The notes beneath the pieces were generated by a model that had not been told where the DNA came from, ran no database searches, and saw only the letters and a list, made by a program, of their open reading frames with translations. From Posidonia oceanica (taxonomy: Eukaryota > Streptophyta > Magnoliopsida > Alismatales > Posidoniaceae), in the NCBI GenBank assembly GCA_037176725.1, contig JAZBRS010000077.1, positions 8,556,001 through 8,620,000 on the forward strand: a DNA stretch of 64,000 bases. The letters run 5' to 3'. The stretch's first letter is position 1; every line of letters begins with the position of its first letter. The translations under genes were made by a program, and so were the position numbers. This document shows, piece by piece, positions 22,079-33,300 of the stretch.

Positions 22079-23395
22079 CTAGACGAGGGATAGGCAGGTC
22101 TTCTCTATTGTACTGTACCTGGCTTCGCACTCATTGAACTTCTTGCTCAGGTAGTAAATGGCGCGCTCCTTTGTACCAGATTCGTCATGTTGGCCTAAGA
22201 CGGCGCCCATGGAATACTGCATGGTAGAAAGGTAGAGAAGTAAGGGTCTCCCTGGAGTGGGGGGGACCAAGACAGGAGGCTTAATCAGCAGCTGCTTGAT
22301 CTTGGCAAATGCAGCCTGACACTCCTCGCTCCAATGAATCTGTGCGTTCTTCTTCAGGAGCTTGAATATGGGCTCGCAAATGGGCGTAAGCTGTGCAATG
22401 AAGCGACTGATGTATTGTAAACGCCCAAGCTGGCCTCTGACCTCCTTTTCAGTCCAAGGGGGTGGCATATCCACGATGGCTTTGGCCTTCATCAGGTCTA
22501 CTTCAATCCCCCTTTGGCTAACAATGTAGCCCAGTAGTTTGCCAGAAGACACCCCGCATACACAATTGCTGGGGTTCAGGTGCAGCTTGTACTTTCGTAG
22601 ATGGGTAAAGAGCTTCTTCAGACAGGCAAGATGATCTTCAGGCTCTTTGGTTTTGGCAATCATGTCGTCTACATAGACCTCCACCTCTTGGTGCATGAGG
22701 TCGTGAAACAGTGTTGTCATGGCCCTCTGATAGGTTACGCCAGCATTCTTCAGTCCGAACGGCATGACTTGGTAGTAGAAGACTCCCTAAGGGGTGATGA
22801 ATGAAGTCTTTTCCATGTCTTCTTCTGCCATTTTGATCTGATTATATCCAGAAAAGATGTCCATGAAGGAGAACATCTTGTGGCCTACTGTATTGTCGAC
22901 TAGGACGTCAATGTGAGGCAATGGGAAGTCGTCCTTGGGACTTGCCTTGTTCAGGTCCCTATAGTCGATGCAGATCCAGACGCGGCCATCTTTTTTGGGC
23001 ACAGATACAATGTTTGCCAACCACTTGGGATAAAGGACGACCTTGAGGAAATCGACTCTGTGCTGTTTCATGATTTCTTCTTTGATCCTAAGCAGCCACT
23101 GCGATCGCCATCTTTTTAGTTTCTGCTTTACTGGCTTGGCATCTGGATCCAGGGATAGATTGTGCACCACTACCTCTATGTCAAGGCCAACCATAGCTTC
23201 GTAACTCCAGGCAAAGACATCCGCATATTCTTTTAAGAATGCGATAAACTCTGCTCGAGCCTGGGGGGATAGCTGAGCGCTGATGCGAACTTCTCTGACT
23301 TCCTCAGCTATGCCGATATTAACAACCTCTATTTCTTCTTCAACATGGAGGTTGGGGCCTTCTAGGTCGTCGTCATAGGGCCGGAACTTGGGCAA
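22079..23395 (-). pseudogene. pol: Reverse transcriptase and first RNase H of Element 2
   Basis: Two open pieces are separated by one TAG (at 22788-22790, TGG in Element 1). The RT shows IDYRDLNKAS, FSGYNQIKMA, MPFGLKNAG and YVDD (22664-22675). The RNase H that follows lacks the usual first catalytic Asp context (LLLYLSTMQYSMGAVL), as in other Tat elements, and is probably inactive. Enzymatic duty is thought to have passed to the archaeal-type RNase H. Confidence 0.9.
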
Positions 23396-23521
23396 TGGTT
23401 CGTCAATCTCGTCCTCGCCCGTATCATCCTCCTCTCCATAGGCAATAAGTTCCGAGAGGATCTCTTTCTCAAAAAAAGGATTTGTGATGTCGAAAGAGTG
23501 TATATGTTCTGCAGCTTGGCC

Positions 23522-25084
23522 CTAGTGACGCTTCAGGATGGTCACGCTTACTCGAGTATTCTTGTAGCCTCGGTGTGCGACTTCCATCCTGGCAACTTCT
23601 TCTGTCTGCTCTGGCCTGACTGATTCTGCTAAGTGCTCTGCTGATGCTGCTGATGGCCTTACTGATTCTGTCACTGATGCTGCTGATGGCCATGCTATTG
23701 AGGCTGCTGATGATTCTTTTACTGATTCTGCTTTCTGCTCTACTATTGCTGCTGCTTGGACTACTAGTGCTTCCTCCTCTGAGTCTTCTAGTGTGCTTGT
23801 GGAGGGTATGCCAGACTGGCAGTTGATCTGGGCATTGCCGCTTGCTACACTGCCTGAGTGAGGCATGTGCTGCACAAACCACCTAGACCCACCTTCTGGT
23901 TGGAGAGTAATGAGCTCATCTGGTCTAGGGGAGTCCGGTACTGCTGAGTCTTCTTCCAGGACCATGATAGAGGCATGGTCTTCTTGCAGAGGAGGGTCCA
24001 TAGCAATGACTTTCCCTTTCCTTTCTGCAGCTTGGTGCTCTGCCAGGTCTTCTACTATCGACTTGAGCTGTTCCTGATAAAGTAACTCTAAGTCGGACAT
24101 CCATGAATCGAGCTGGGCTTCTATCGCCACTCCTTCCTCCTCATCCGAGGGTGAGTCGACGTAGTAGGCGCCGGGGGCCTGCGGCTCTGGCCCGGCTACT
24201 AGATGGATCACTGCCCTTGATATTTGCATTGCCTGGTTCACGGGCGTGCCTGATAGCGGCAGCTTCGGCATCAGAGATCCAAACAGACTGGTCAGTGGGG
24301 CCGCAGACGGGTACGCTGCCAAGGTCACTACTGCAGTTAGAGGGCAGGCAGAGGTGCTCTTCTGAGGGCCCAAGGGCCGGGAGACTATGGTGCTCAACTG
24401 ATCCTCTGCATCTGGTTGTGACTTTGAGAGCGCGGCCTTTGACACCATGAGGGCCTGCCATGAAAGTTGCTGTTTTACGGCAAGAGGATGTGAGGCGGAC
24501 AGCGTCGACTGCATTCTCGGTGATGCGGCTGCTGAAGTAGGCCGAGTCGCGCTGCTGACTGAATTGATTGACTGTCCCTCTAGAGAGAGTGACAGCGATA
24601 CTGATGCGACTGTGACCACAAGTAGCCTGCTTGATTGTGCCAGAAGGAGTGTCTCTAACTTCTGAGCTGCGACTGCTGCTTGTGCTTGTAGTGCAGATGT
24701 GGCTGTAGAAATGTAAGAGCTTGTCAGTTCTGCCACAGAGCTTGCTGAATTGTCTACTGTATCTGCTAAAGGAAGAGCCAAACAAACTGACCATGGCACC
24801 TCCGTGCTGATCAGAGCCTTGCTGCCAGTTGGGACTGCCTCTACTGCACCAGACTGCTCCTCATCCGAGTAGTAGTCCTCAATGCAGACCCAATCTTCTG
24901 TCGGCACTGCGGCTTGATCATCGGTTGATCCCAGAACTCCTGCACTAGTGAAGTTAGTGAGGTCTCTGGGGATGACTGGCTCCAGATCCTTGAGTTGAAA
25001 GCAATGATCTTCGTTGGGCTTGGGCTCATAACCAAGGCCTTCAGATTTCCTCCGCTCCACTGCCACGATCGGCTCTGCGATCCC
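23522..25084 (-). pseudogene. Ser/Ala-rich linker between protease and RT, Element 2
   Basis: About 515 codons are open from just after the protease stop to TAG at 23522 (CAG in Element 1). Composition is rich in Ser, Ala, Val and acidic residues, with a short repeat of the kind SAASVTES toward the C-terminus. I recognise no domain. Ogre elements have a spliced intron at the protease-RT position; here the frame is maintained, so either it is translated or it is a recently captured spacer. Element 1 keeps only the last part in this window (4261-4440). Confidence 0.7.
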
Positions 25085-25990
25085 CTAGCATTGACACCCG
25101 AGCGGTGTACCCTTTATGTAACCCCACCTGTGACATACATTCTCGACCATTCGAAAGGGGTTGTTATGAACGGCCAAGGAGTTGGCACGTTCAAGATTAG
25201 GAATGAAGTTAACCGGCTCACACCGATTAACGCAATACAAGGCTTCGGAAGTCTCAAGGTCAAAAGGGATAGTTTGTGAAGAGACGGGAGAGACTGCCTC
25301 GATCCGTTCCTTCTCAAAGTTCTCCGCCATGATGACAATGACATCATTGTCATGACAGTACTTTATCATTCGATGGAGGGTCAAGGGAAGGACCTGATGC
25401 TTGTGGAGCCAAGGGTGCCCAAGCAGAAAGTTGAAGTTTGGCTTCAAGTTGATGACATAGAATTCTACATCGAAAACGACCAGGCCAATGGCAAGAGGAA
25501 TAATCAGGATCCCCAGAGCATCATGGTGGGTGTTGTCAAAAGCTGTCATTCCTTTCACAGCTGGTGTGATATCCTCGGCTTTGAATCCGAGCTTTGTTAC
25601 AGTACGCAAGGGGCAAACATTAAAGCCTGACCCGTTATCAACCAGCGTTAGAGGGATGCGAAAGTTTTTGAACTGAACCGTGACGAACAGGGGTTGATTG
25701 TGATTAATCCCCGCCGGAGGCAGTTCATCACTTGTAAAAGAGATGACCTGGGGCTCTGCAATCATCCCTACCATGCTTTCCAAGGCCGAAGGCTCAATAG
25801 ACTGGGACACACGGGCGGCTTGGAACATGCGAAGAAAAGCCTCGCGGTGTTCGGTAGAGTTGTGGATTAGGTCCCAAATGGAAATGTCGGCTTTGACCTT
25901 CTTAAGTTGAGTGGTTATGTCAGCTTTGGGTTAGTTTTTCTTGGCAGCAGGAGGGATAGTCTTGGCAAGCTCTACAAGGGTAGTCACAGG
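25085..25990 (-). pseudogene. pro: Aspartic protease region of Element 2
   Basis: The active-site triplet appears as LVDNGSGFNVCP (DNGS at 25628-25639), the form usual in Tat elements in place of DTG or DSG. It is followed by the flap-like GILIIPLAIG and a second conserved segment NFLLGHPWLH. Its product would cut the gag-pol polyprotein. The segment from 25828 to 25088 is open; TAG at 25085-25087 closes it after GYIKGTPLGCQC, a weak G-patch-like tail, and the linker continues in the same frame. Confidence 0.85.
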
Positions 25991-26497
25991 AGATTGGCTA
26001 AAGGCTTGGCTAGCTACAGGTTAGGCAGGGATTTGGCTTGCTATAGGTAGGTTTGAGGCTGGATCTGCTATGGGTTGGTTAGAGGGTGGGGGCATAGCAG
26101 GTTCAGGATAGTTTGGCCTAACTGCCAGTGCTGGGGGTCTGTAGACCCTCCCCGATCGTGTTACTTCCACGCACATTTTTGTGGCATAGTTGTAAGGGAC
26201 GCGATGGGTGTCCAGGGTTAAATCAATAGCCACAGGAGCACGTGCTGCAAGCACAGGAGGGGTTACAGAGGGACCTACTAGATATTGAGGTCTATCTAAA
26301 GGGTAAGGTTGTTGGGGTGGGAAGGCAAGGGCTGGTTGAGGTCTGCCTAGAAGATGTACTGGGGATTCTAGTTGAGGCTGCCTTAAAAGGTGGACAGGGG
26401 ATCTGGGCTGGGTCCTAGCTAGGAGGTGTACTGGGGGTTGAGCCTGAGGAAGCACAGTAGGGGGCGAAGGGGCGCTCCAGCCTGGCACGCGGTCGAA

Positions 26498-28820
26498 TCA
26501 TGTGAACTCCGACTCGGAGCCGGCAACTGCCGCGAGATAGAGATTAACAGGGAAAGGCTCAGAGATATCAGAAATAAGATCAGAAGGGTCTATTACAGAT
26601 GTAGTAGACCCAGAAAGAAAGACAGAGTGAATGCCTGAAGTTCCTGCCCCTCCCGGATTAGAGTGCTCCGGTAGAGGTTGGTGGATGATGCCAGAATGAG
26701 GGGGAATAGCTGAATGTGCAGATGCATGTGTGTGTGCTTGAGTGGATGCCTCGTGCGTGTCAATCACAATCGTTCCTGATTCGATTAGGTCTTGAATTAC
26801 GTTCCGCAAGGAGTAGCAATTATCCGTCGAATGCCCGACACTTCGATGGAAATTGCAAAAGAGGTTCGCCTTAAACCAATGCGGCAAGGGATTTGGGGGC
26901 AGGCAAACCTCCAGGAACTTCAGGAGCGATGCAACCTTTGGCAAGATGGCCGTGAGCGGTTCCACCAGTGGGGCGAACTTCCGCTTCTCAGTGGGTGGCC
27001 TTCTTTGCCTCTAGTATGAGCCTTGCTGAACCAATGCGGCGGGGTAGACCGGTCTAGCGGTGGTTGTGATCTGTGGTGTGGGTGGATTCCTAGGTGCAGG
27101 AGCATACACCATCTGAGCTGGGGCAGGCCGGGACGGCAAGTGAACAGGCACAGCAAGGGAGTCGACGAATGCAACAGCAGTCTTCGGTGAGTCTTTCTTC
27201 TTGGGATGGTTGTTGCTGCTACCGCTGTTGTTGTTGTTGGAGGTGCTGCTGTTGGCACTATTACTGCTGATTGCGGCCTGCTTAGCGAACACAGAGAGAG
27301 CCGGGAAGTTGCCACTCCGCAAAGAACTCTCCCCGCGTGCTCCAGCTTGGATAAGTGCTGCAAAAGTAGTGACTGGTTGAATGCTAAGCAGAGCCCCAAG
27401 AGATGGCTGTGCCCCTTTGATAATGATCTCAATAGACTCCTCGTCAGAGGGTCTATCTCGAACTTATGAAGCAAGGGCGTGCCAGCAGCCGACGTACTCC
27501 CCGAACGGCTCGCTGGGATTCTGCTTGACTGCGATCAAGTCTGCCTGCTTTGGGACTAGATCGAGGTTGAAGGAGTATTGTTCTAGGAACGTCTGACTGA
27601 GGTCGTTCCAAGTCTTGATGGCTGACATATCAAGCGATGTGAACCACTTGAGTGTCGGCCCGGTCAAGCTCTTCTGGAACAGACAGATCAGCAACCTCTA
27701 GTCAGCCTGAAGCTGAGCGAGATCACCGCAATACGCCTTCAGGTGTGCTACGGGGCAGCCCCTACCATTGTACTTGTCGAAGTCCAGGATTTTGAACTTC
27801 GGAGGGAGTACTGCCTCTGGAAAGCAGCAGAGGTCCCAGAATTGGTAGGTCTGGTGCTCAGTACCCTGCACTAGTCGTAGTGCCTTCTCCAAGATGTCCA
27901 TCCGGTTGTTGATGGGGTTTGGATTTACTGCCATGGGAGAGGGATTGGCAGGGGTAGTGAGCGCATACGCTGAATGGGTCGCACCTAAGTGCTCCTCCGG
28001 ATCTACCATAGCGTCGCCTGGTGGAGCAACGGGATGGCCGGCGTATCCGTGTTGGGGAACTGTGTATGCAGGGATGTATGCAGGGTTCTGGTCCTGATGC
28101 AAGGGAGGAGGGTAGATGACATGCTGTGTTGTGGGAGGGGTAGGATGCTGGAGCACCAGTTGTTGTAAAGGCGGGGTGCTAGACAGCGAGCCAGTGGGGT
28201 ACTAGGCTCCAGCCAGCCCAAAGGATTGACCACTAGGGGAAGAAGAGCATGCTGTGCTAAGTGTTGTGCAGAAGGAGGCGGTAAACGGGCCCCGTCGTCG
28301 GAACCGTGAGCAGTTGAGACGATGGTCGAGGCGGAGGTGTAGAGGTAGATGCATGAAATGCAGGAACTGGCCTCAAAGGAACCTCAGGAGCGACAGGAGT
28401 ACAGGAGGGACGAACCGATAAAGCCTCAGGCGTTCCGTCAGCGGGAATGCTGAAGTGCAGTGCCGGCGAAGATTGAGAAGCAAATGGCACAGATACAGAC
28501 TGTCCGGGAGGAGTAGGTGCTATAGTAAAAGTCGTAGCAGTGGTAGGAGGGATGTCAAAGGCGACGTATCCCTGGGAAGGAGGGGGCAATGGCGTCTCCG
28601 AAACGCGAGTAACGGTCATCAAGATGGACTTGGCGACTGGATCCGGAGGAAGAGATGCTTGCCAGTGTCCCAGAACATACTGAGATACCAGAGGCGTCAG
28701 GGGAGGAAACCCTGGCATCGGAGGGGGAACAAAAGGGACAGAAGGAGCAATCGAAGGGGCCGGAGTGGAAACACCCTCCATGACAAGAGTAAAGAGAGGC
28801 TCACTGACGTACTGGGCCAT
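26498..28820 (-). pseudogene. gag: gag region of Element 2
   Basis: The N-terminal part (28820-28260) is Pro/Ser/Thr-rich. The core (about 27800-27465) matches the plant retrotransposon gag pattern: LLICLFQKSLTGPTLKWF, TWNDLSQTFLEQY and PSEPFGEYV. A zinc knuckle of Tat type, C-X2-H-X4-GH-X4-C (CNFHRSVGHSTDNC), lies at 26816-26857. Gag coats element RNA in virus-like particles. In-frame stops at 27696, 27464, 27011 and 26498, together with the frameshift near 28200, break this copy. Confidence 0.85.
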
Positions 28821-30281
28821 TGCTGACCTAGAGCGCGTGAGAATAGGGCTGCGACGGGTATGCAAATGGCGATTCCTAATAGGAGCTATCGTCGCAAAGG
28901 CGGATAGCTCAGAAGGGGAATGGTCGCGAACAAGGTCGCAACAGGGGTGTCAGAAAGGGTCGGTACTCAAGCTCTAGCAAGGGGAACTCACTTACCGATC
29001 ATTGCTGACACAGACAGATACAAACAGGGATTAGAGACTAAAAGATAGATGCAAATGAGTTAAGTTAGATGGCATGAATGATATGTATGCTTTCTAGTAT
29101 GCCCCCCTCACCTATCTAGTGTATCCTAGTAGGTGATCTACTTCGGGTATCCCCAAGTGTACAGGTCACCGACTCGGGTCAGAAAAAGTAGGCTCCCTAT
29201 CGAACTCCTAGCCAAAGCTGAGGAAATAATAGGGTGGTGCATTGGTGGCCTTGACCCTGCCAAAGCATGGGCAGTACACTCCACTACACTGACACGACCC
29301 TTGGACAAAGGGGGGCAGACCGACTGACTTGGCCCACGCCAAAAGCAGTGGAACAAGAGGTCGGAACCGTCCTTCGTAGACTAGTAGGTGGACTTAGATG
29401 AGAAGAATGCATGCCCTATATGATGCTTATGCAAATGCTTAAAGTTTTTTATCTTGCGCATTTTATTAACCCAAGGGGGTGCAGGATTGTTTGAAGTCTC
29501 TAGTTGCTCCTAGAAGTTCTTTTTACTTGCCATTTTTAGTTAACCACAGGGAGAGCAAACAGTCTCTACTATCCTAGGGGTGGCATGTGCGAAAGGGAAG
29601 AAAATCAATCAAATATGGTAGGCAAACAGCATATAACATAGCAAAGGCAAGTGCATGGCATGTGCGAGTGTTTGTGAGCATGATAGTGAAGAGAAAGCAT
29701 TCATCATGTCAAAAGGCATATATGCAGGACATGTGCGTGTGTAGTGACATAGCAAATGTGTAAAAGAAAGCATTTATCACTCAAAAAGCATGTATTGTTG
29801 CCAAACAAGTATGTAGACATGCATTGTGCAGGAAATAAAGCAATAATAAGCAAATGAGATAAAGAAAGTAAAGACAGGTAAGCTGTAAAGCAAATAAGAG
29901 TAGAAGCAAGGAAATAAGCAAGTAAACAAGCAGATTAGACATAGCAGAGCAAGACAGAGCAAAAACCAAGGCAAAAGCAGCCGAGGGGGTGCAAAACCTA
30001 AGCAGAGTAACCACGAGGCGACTCACTAGGATTTTGCATAGAAGAGCGACCAAAACAGGCAAAGAGGCAAACAAAGGCAAAGCAAAGCTACGAGAGCGGT
30101 GAGCAAAAAGCCAGAAACGAAAGCCGGAGTCTAGCTTCCCCAGTGGAGTCACCACTGTCGACTTCGCTGGGCAAAGCAGACAGCCAAGCAAGCAAGCAAA
30201 AGCAAGGCAAGGGGCACAAAGGCAAACAAAGAAAGCAAATCCCAAGCGAGCGAAAGCGAAGGCGAAAGCCGGAGTCTAGCA
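28821..30281 (-). other. 5' leader of Element 2 between PBS and gag
   Basis: About 1.46 kb without a convincing ORF. Repeated GCATGTGCGTG and GGCAAAGCAAAGC phrases occur (29580-30240), and a second PBS-like string lies at 30137-30154. Some Ogre elements carry an ORF1 upstream of gag; none is visible here. Confidence 0.7.
30137..30154 (-). repeat. Second PBS-like site in the leader
   Basis: TGGTGACTCCACTGGGGA with the following AGCTAGACTCCGGCTTTCG is a diverged copy of the PBS region at 30282-30299, displaced by about 145 bp. The two sites share the flank CTAGACTCCGGCTTTCG, so this is a tandem duplication that includes the PBS. Confidence 0.8.
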
Positions 30282-30299
30282 TCCCCAGCAGAGTTGCCA
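30282..30299 (-). promoter_or_regulatory. Primer-binding site of Element 2
   Basis: TGGCAACTCTGCTGGGGA lies one base inside the 5' LTR end (...GGATTACTACA at 30301). It matches the tRNA-primed PBS typical of Tat/Ogre elements, reported as tRNA-Arg. I could not align it to a tRNA here. It primes minus-strand cDNA synthesis. Confidence 0.88.
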
Positions 30300-30300
30300 C

Positions 30301-33300
30301 TGTAGTAATCCCTGTGTTCAGATCATCCATGCGCACTGCCAGAAGCTCGCGTGCACCGATCGGAATCAGGCTCACTATAAGCAGCTATGTCCGAGGAGGA
30401 AGGCTCAACTCGAAAATACTTAAAACAAAGGAGAAAAGATAAGAAAAGAAGAAGATAAGACAATTCAGAGTCGCCACCGTGTCTATTATCGGGAGACAAG
30501 GAAAACCAGGGTAATGCGCGAGTTAACACGCAAAACCAAGCAAAGGATGCAATGCAAAGGAAAACAAATGCAAATGAATGCAAATGAGATGACTCATGCC
30601 TAGGATAAGGGCAATATGGTCATCGCAGGCCAAAAGACTGGGCAAGGACTCTTGTTACCTACGGGGAAGGTGTTAGGCACCCCCGACACGCCCGAGAATC
30701 GATCTTTCTAGGCTTACGCTCGCATACGCAGGGAAATGCAGGTTTGAATGCCTAAATGCCAATGAATGCCTGAATGAGTGCTCAAAGGTGTGCTCTAAGT
30801 GGTGGGACGCAATGCAAGGAAGTAAACGTGCAGTCTAAGTGCTCAGCAACGCTGTCTATGTTCCGAACCGGGCGAAACCTGACTCGTGAGAACTCCAGGC
30901 GGTAAGCATCACTGCCCTATATGCAAATGCAAGTGAAAAAGCAAAACGGCGGTAAAACCAAGCAATGCAGGCGACATGCAAGAGAAAACAGCATAAACAT
31001 GCGAAACGGCGCGAGAAACGAAAGCGGCATGCGAAACGATGCAAGAAAACAAGATCGGCGTGCAAAACAGTGCGAAAAACAAAGCGACATGCAAAACGGT
31101 GCAAGAAACAAGAGCAGCACGCGAAACGGTGCCAAAAGGAAAGCGGGCACGCAAAACGGTGCCAAAAGCAAAGCGGGCACGCAAAACGGTGCCAAAAGCA
31201 AAGCAGGCACGCAAAACAGTGCCAAAGACAAAGCGGGCACGCAAAACGGTGCCAAAAGCAAAGCAGGCATGCAAAACGGTGCCAAAAGCAAAGCGGGCAC
31301 GCAAAATGGTGCCGAAGATAGAGCAGGGATGTAAAACGGTGCCAAAAGCAAAACGAGCACGCAAAACGGTGCCAAAAGCAGAGCGGACATGCAAAACGGT
31401 GCCAAAAAAGAAAGCGGGCACGCAAAACGGTGCGAAGAGCGAAGCGGGCACGCAAAATGGTGCCAAAACAAAGCGAAATAAATCATCGAGAAGGCCATGC
31501 GAATGTAGGTGCAAAGAAAAGGAGTAGGAGAAGCAAAGGGGAGGCAAACAACCTAAGCATGAGAACGAACGCTGTTTAAGAATCGCGCAGAGTAGGTGTG
31601 AAGAGCTACAAAGGGGAAGAGAAGCAAGTGGAGGGATTACCACTGTTCTGTGACCATTTCCCACCAAAGTGTCCCACGATGTGTCTCGCATGCTGCCAAA
31701 AGCTCGCGATGCGATCAGATCGTGGAAAAGGGGGAAGAAAGTCACAATTAGTGGTGAATTCAGGGGAAACACAACACAAAAATGCCAAGAGTACGCGAAA
31801 TGGGGAATAGAGTTGATAGACAGGAAGAGGGAGTCCTAATCTACATGTTCTAGAAATCAGAAAGCAAAAACAATGCTTACAATGCAAATGGTGTGCAAAT
31901 GAATGCTATGCAGGGGTTCAGGAGGACTTACCTTGAGAATCTGAAGCCTGATCTGAGAAATGCTTGGTCCATGTGGAAGAGTGCTCTGCCGGGGTCATCC
32001 AGGTAGCTTGGTTGAGAAGATCCAACGGCCAGATCAGAAGATATCCCAGCTTCAAGGTAGAGGAGCCAGAACAGGGGAGAAGAATGGATCTAGGTGTGAA
32101 TGAGGTCCTAGGGGTGTGCAAAACAGGTCCTCTCATGTAAATGGGAGCTAAGTGTGCTTAAGTGTGTGCGAGAATGCCAATTGCAAAGATGCATGAGTGC
32201 AATGCATGCAAAAATGCAAGAAAAGGACCTAAGAATGACTTTTCAGAAAACTTGGGAGCTTATATGCAAGTTTTGAAATAGTGGGACCTATATGCAAAGA
32301 TTTTGAAAAATTAGGGGCTTATATGCAAGATTTTTGAAAACTGGAGGATCTGAGTGGAATTTTGCAAAATGCAGGGTTTAAAATGCAATTTTATAAGCAA
32401 AAAAGTGACTTTAAATGGTCTGTGAATGCAAATAGAGGATCTATATGCAATTTTGAAATGCAATTTTTGTAAGGAAAAATGTGATTTTTGAATGGTCTGT
32501 GCATTAACAGTGGACCTATGTGTGATTTTTAAATATGCAGGGTCAAAAATGCAATTTTATAAGCAAAAGTGTGTAATTAATGAGTTTTATAAACATGCAG
32601 AGGACCTATGGGTAATTTTAAAACATGCAAAGTCTAAAATGCAATTTTATAAGCAAAAATATTAAAAAACAGATGCTGTGCATGAATATGAAGGACCTAT
32701 ATGCAAAAATTAAAATGCATGGGGGAAATAATGCAATGCAGTAAGAAAAGAAGAAAAATAAATGCATTGATTAACAAATCAGAGGACTAAAATGTAAATA
32801 GAGGAAAAGACAGGGTTTAAAAATGCAATTTACTAAGGTAAACTTAGAATATTAAATGAGATTAATAACTGAAGGACTGAAATGCAAAAATAAGAAACTA
32901 CAGGGCCTGAACTAAAATAAACTTAAAAAGAAAACACAGTAGAAGGACTAACATGCAATTAGACAGTTTTTTAAGTTTTTCATGTCATTTAATAAGATTT
33001 AAATTCAGAATTTAATGAATGTTAAACGAAGGCAGGACTAGAAAGCAATAAACTAGAAATAGAAGTTGAAAATGCAATTTATGGCAAAATTTGCTAGCAA
33101 AGGGAAAATAACAGCACAGTAACTTACAGCGGCCATGGTCACTGTAGCAGCTGCTACCAGCGACCATGAACGCCAGAGAAGGGATGCTGGGGAAGTGCTG
33201 ATCGGCCGACGACGTTCTCCAGAGGTGGGCGGAGCTCGGAGTAACGTCGGCGTGGCTTGGTGCTGCCTAGAGCAGACCAGAGAACTGGACGGAGGACTGT

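Larger units (their letters stand above)
20046..28820 (-). pseudogene. gag-pol: Element 2 gag-pro-pol polyprotein, decayed
   Basis: Nearly the whole coding region, from about 28170 to 20432, lies in one frame with no programmed shift, so gag and pol were one polyprotein. The probable start is ATG at 28820 (MAQYVSEPLF...). A disturbed stretch at about 28260-28170 shifts frame, and a one-base deletion near 20425 shifts the last 128 codons. About fifteen in-frame stops occur, mostly TAG, for example at 27696, 27011, 25085, 23522, 22079, 21590 and 20606. Order of domains: gag, zinc knuckle, protease, long Ser/Ala-rich linker, RT, degenerate RNase H, archaeal RNase H, integrase. Stop 21590-21592 occupies the same codon as stop 6394 in Element 1. 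Confidence 0.92.
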
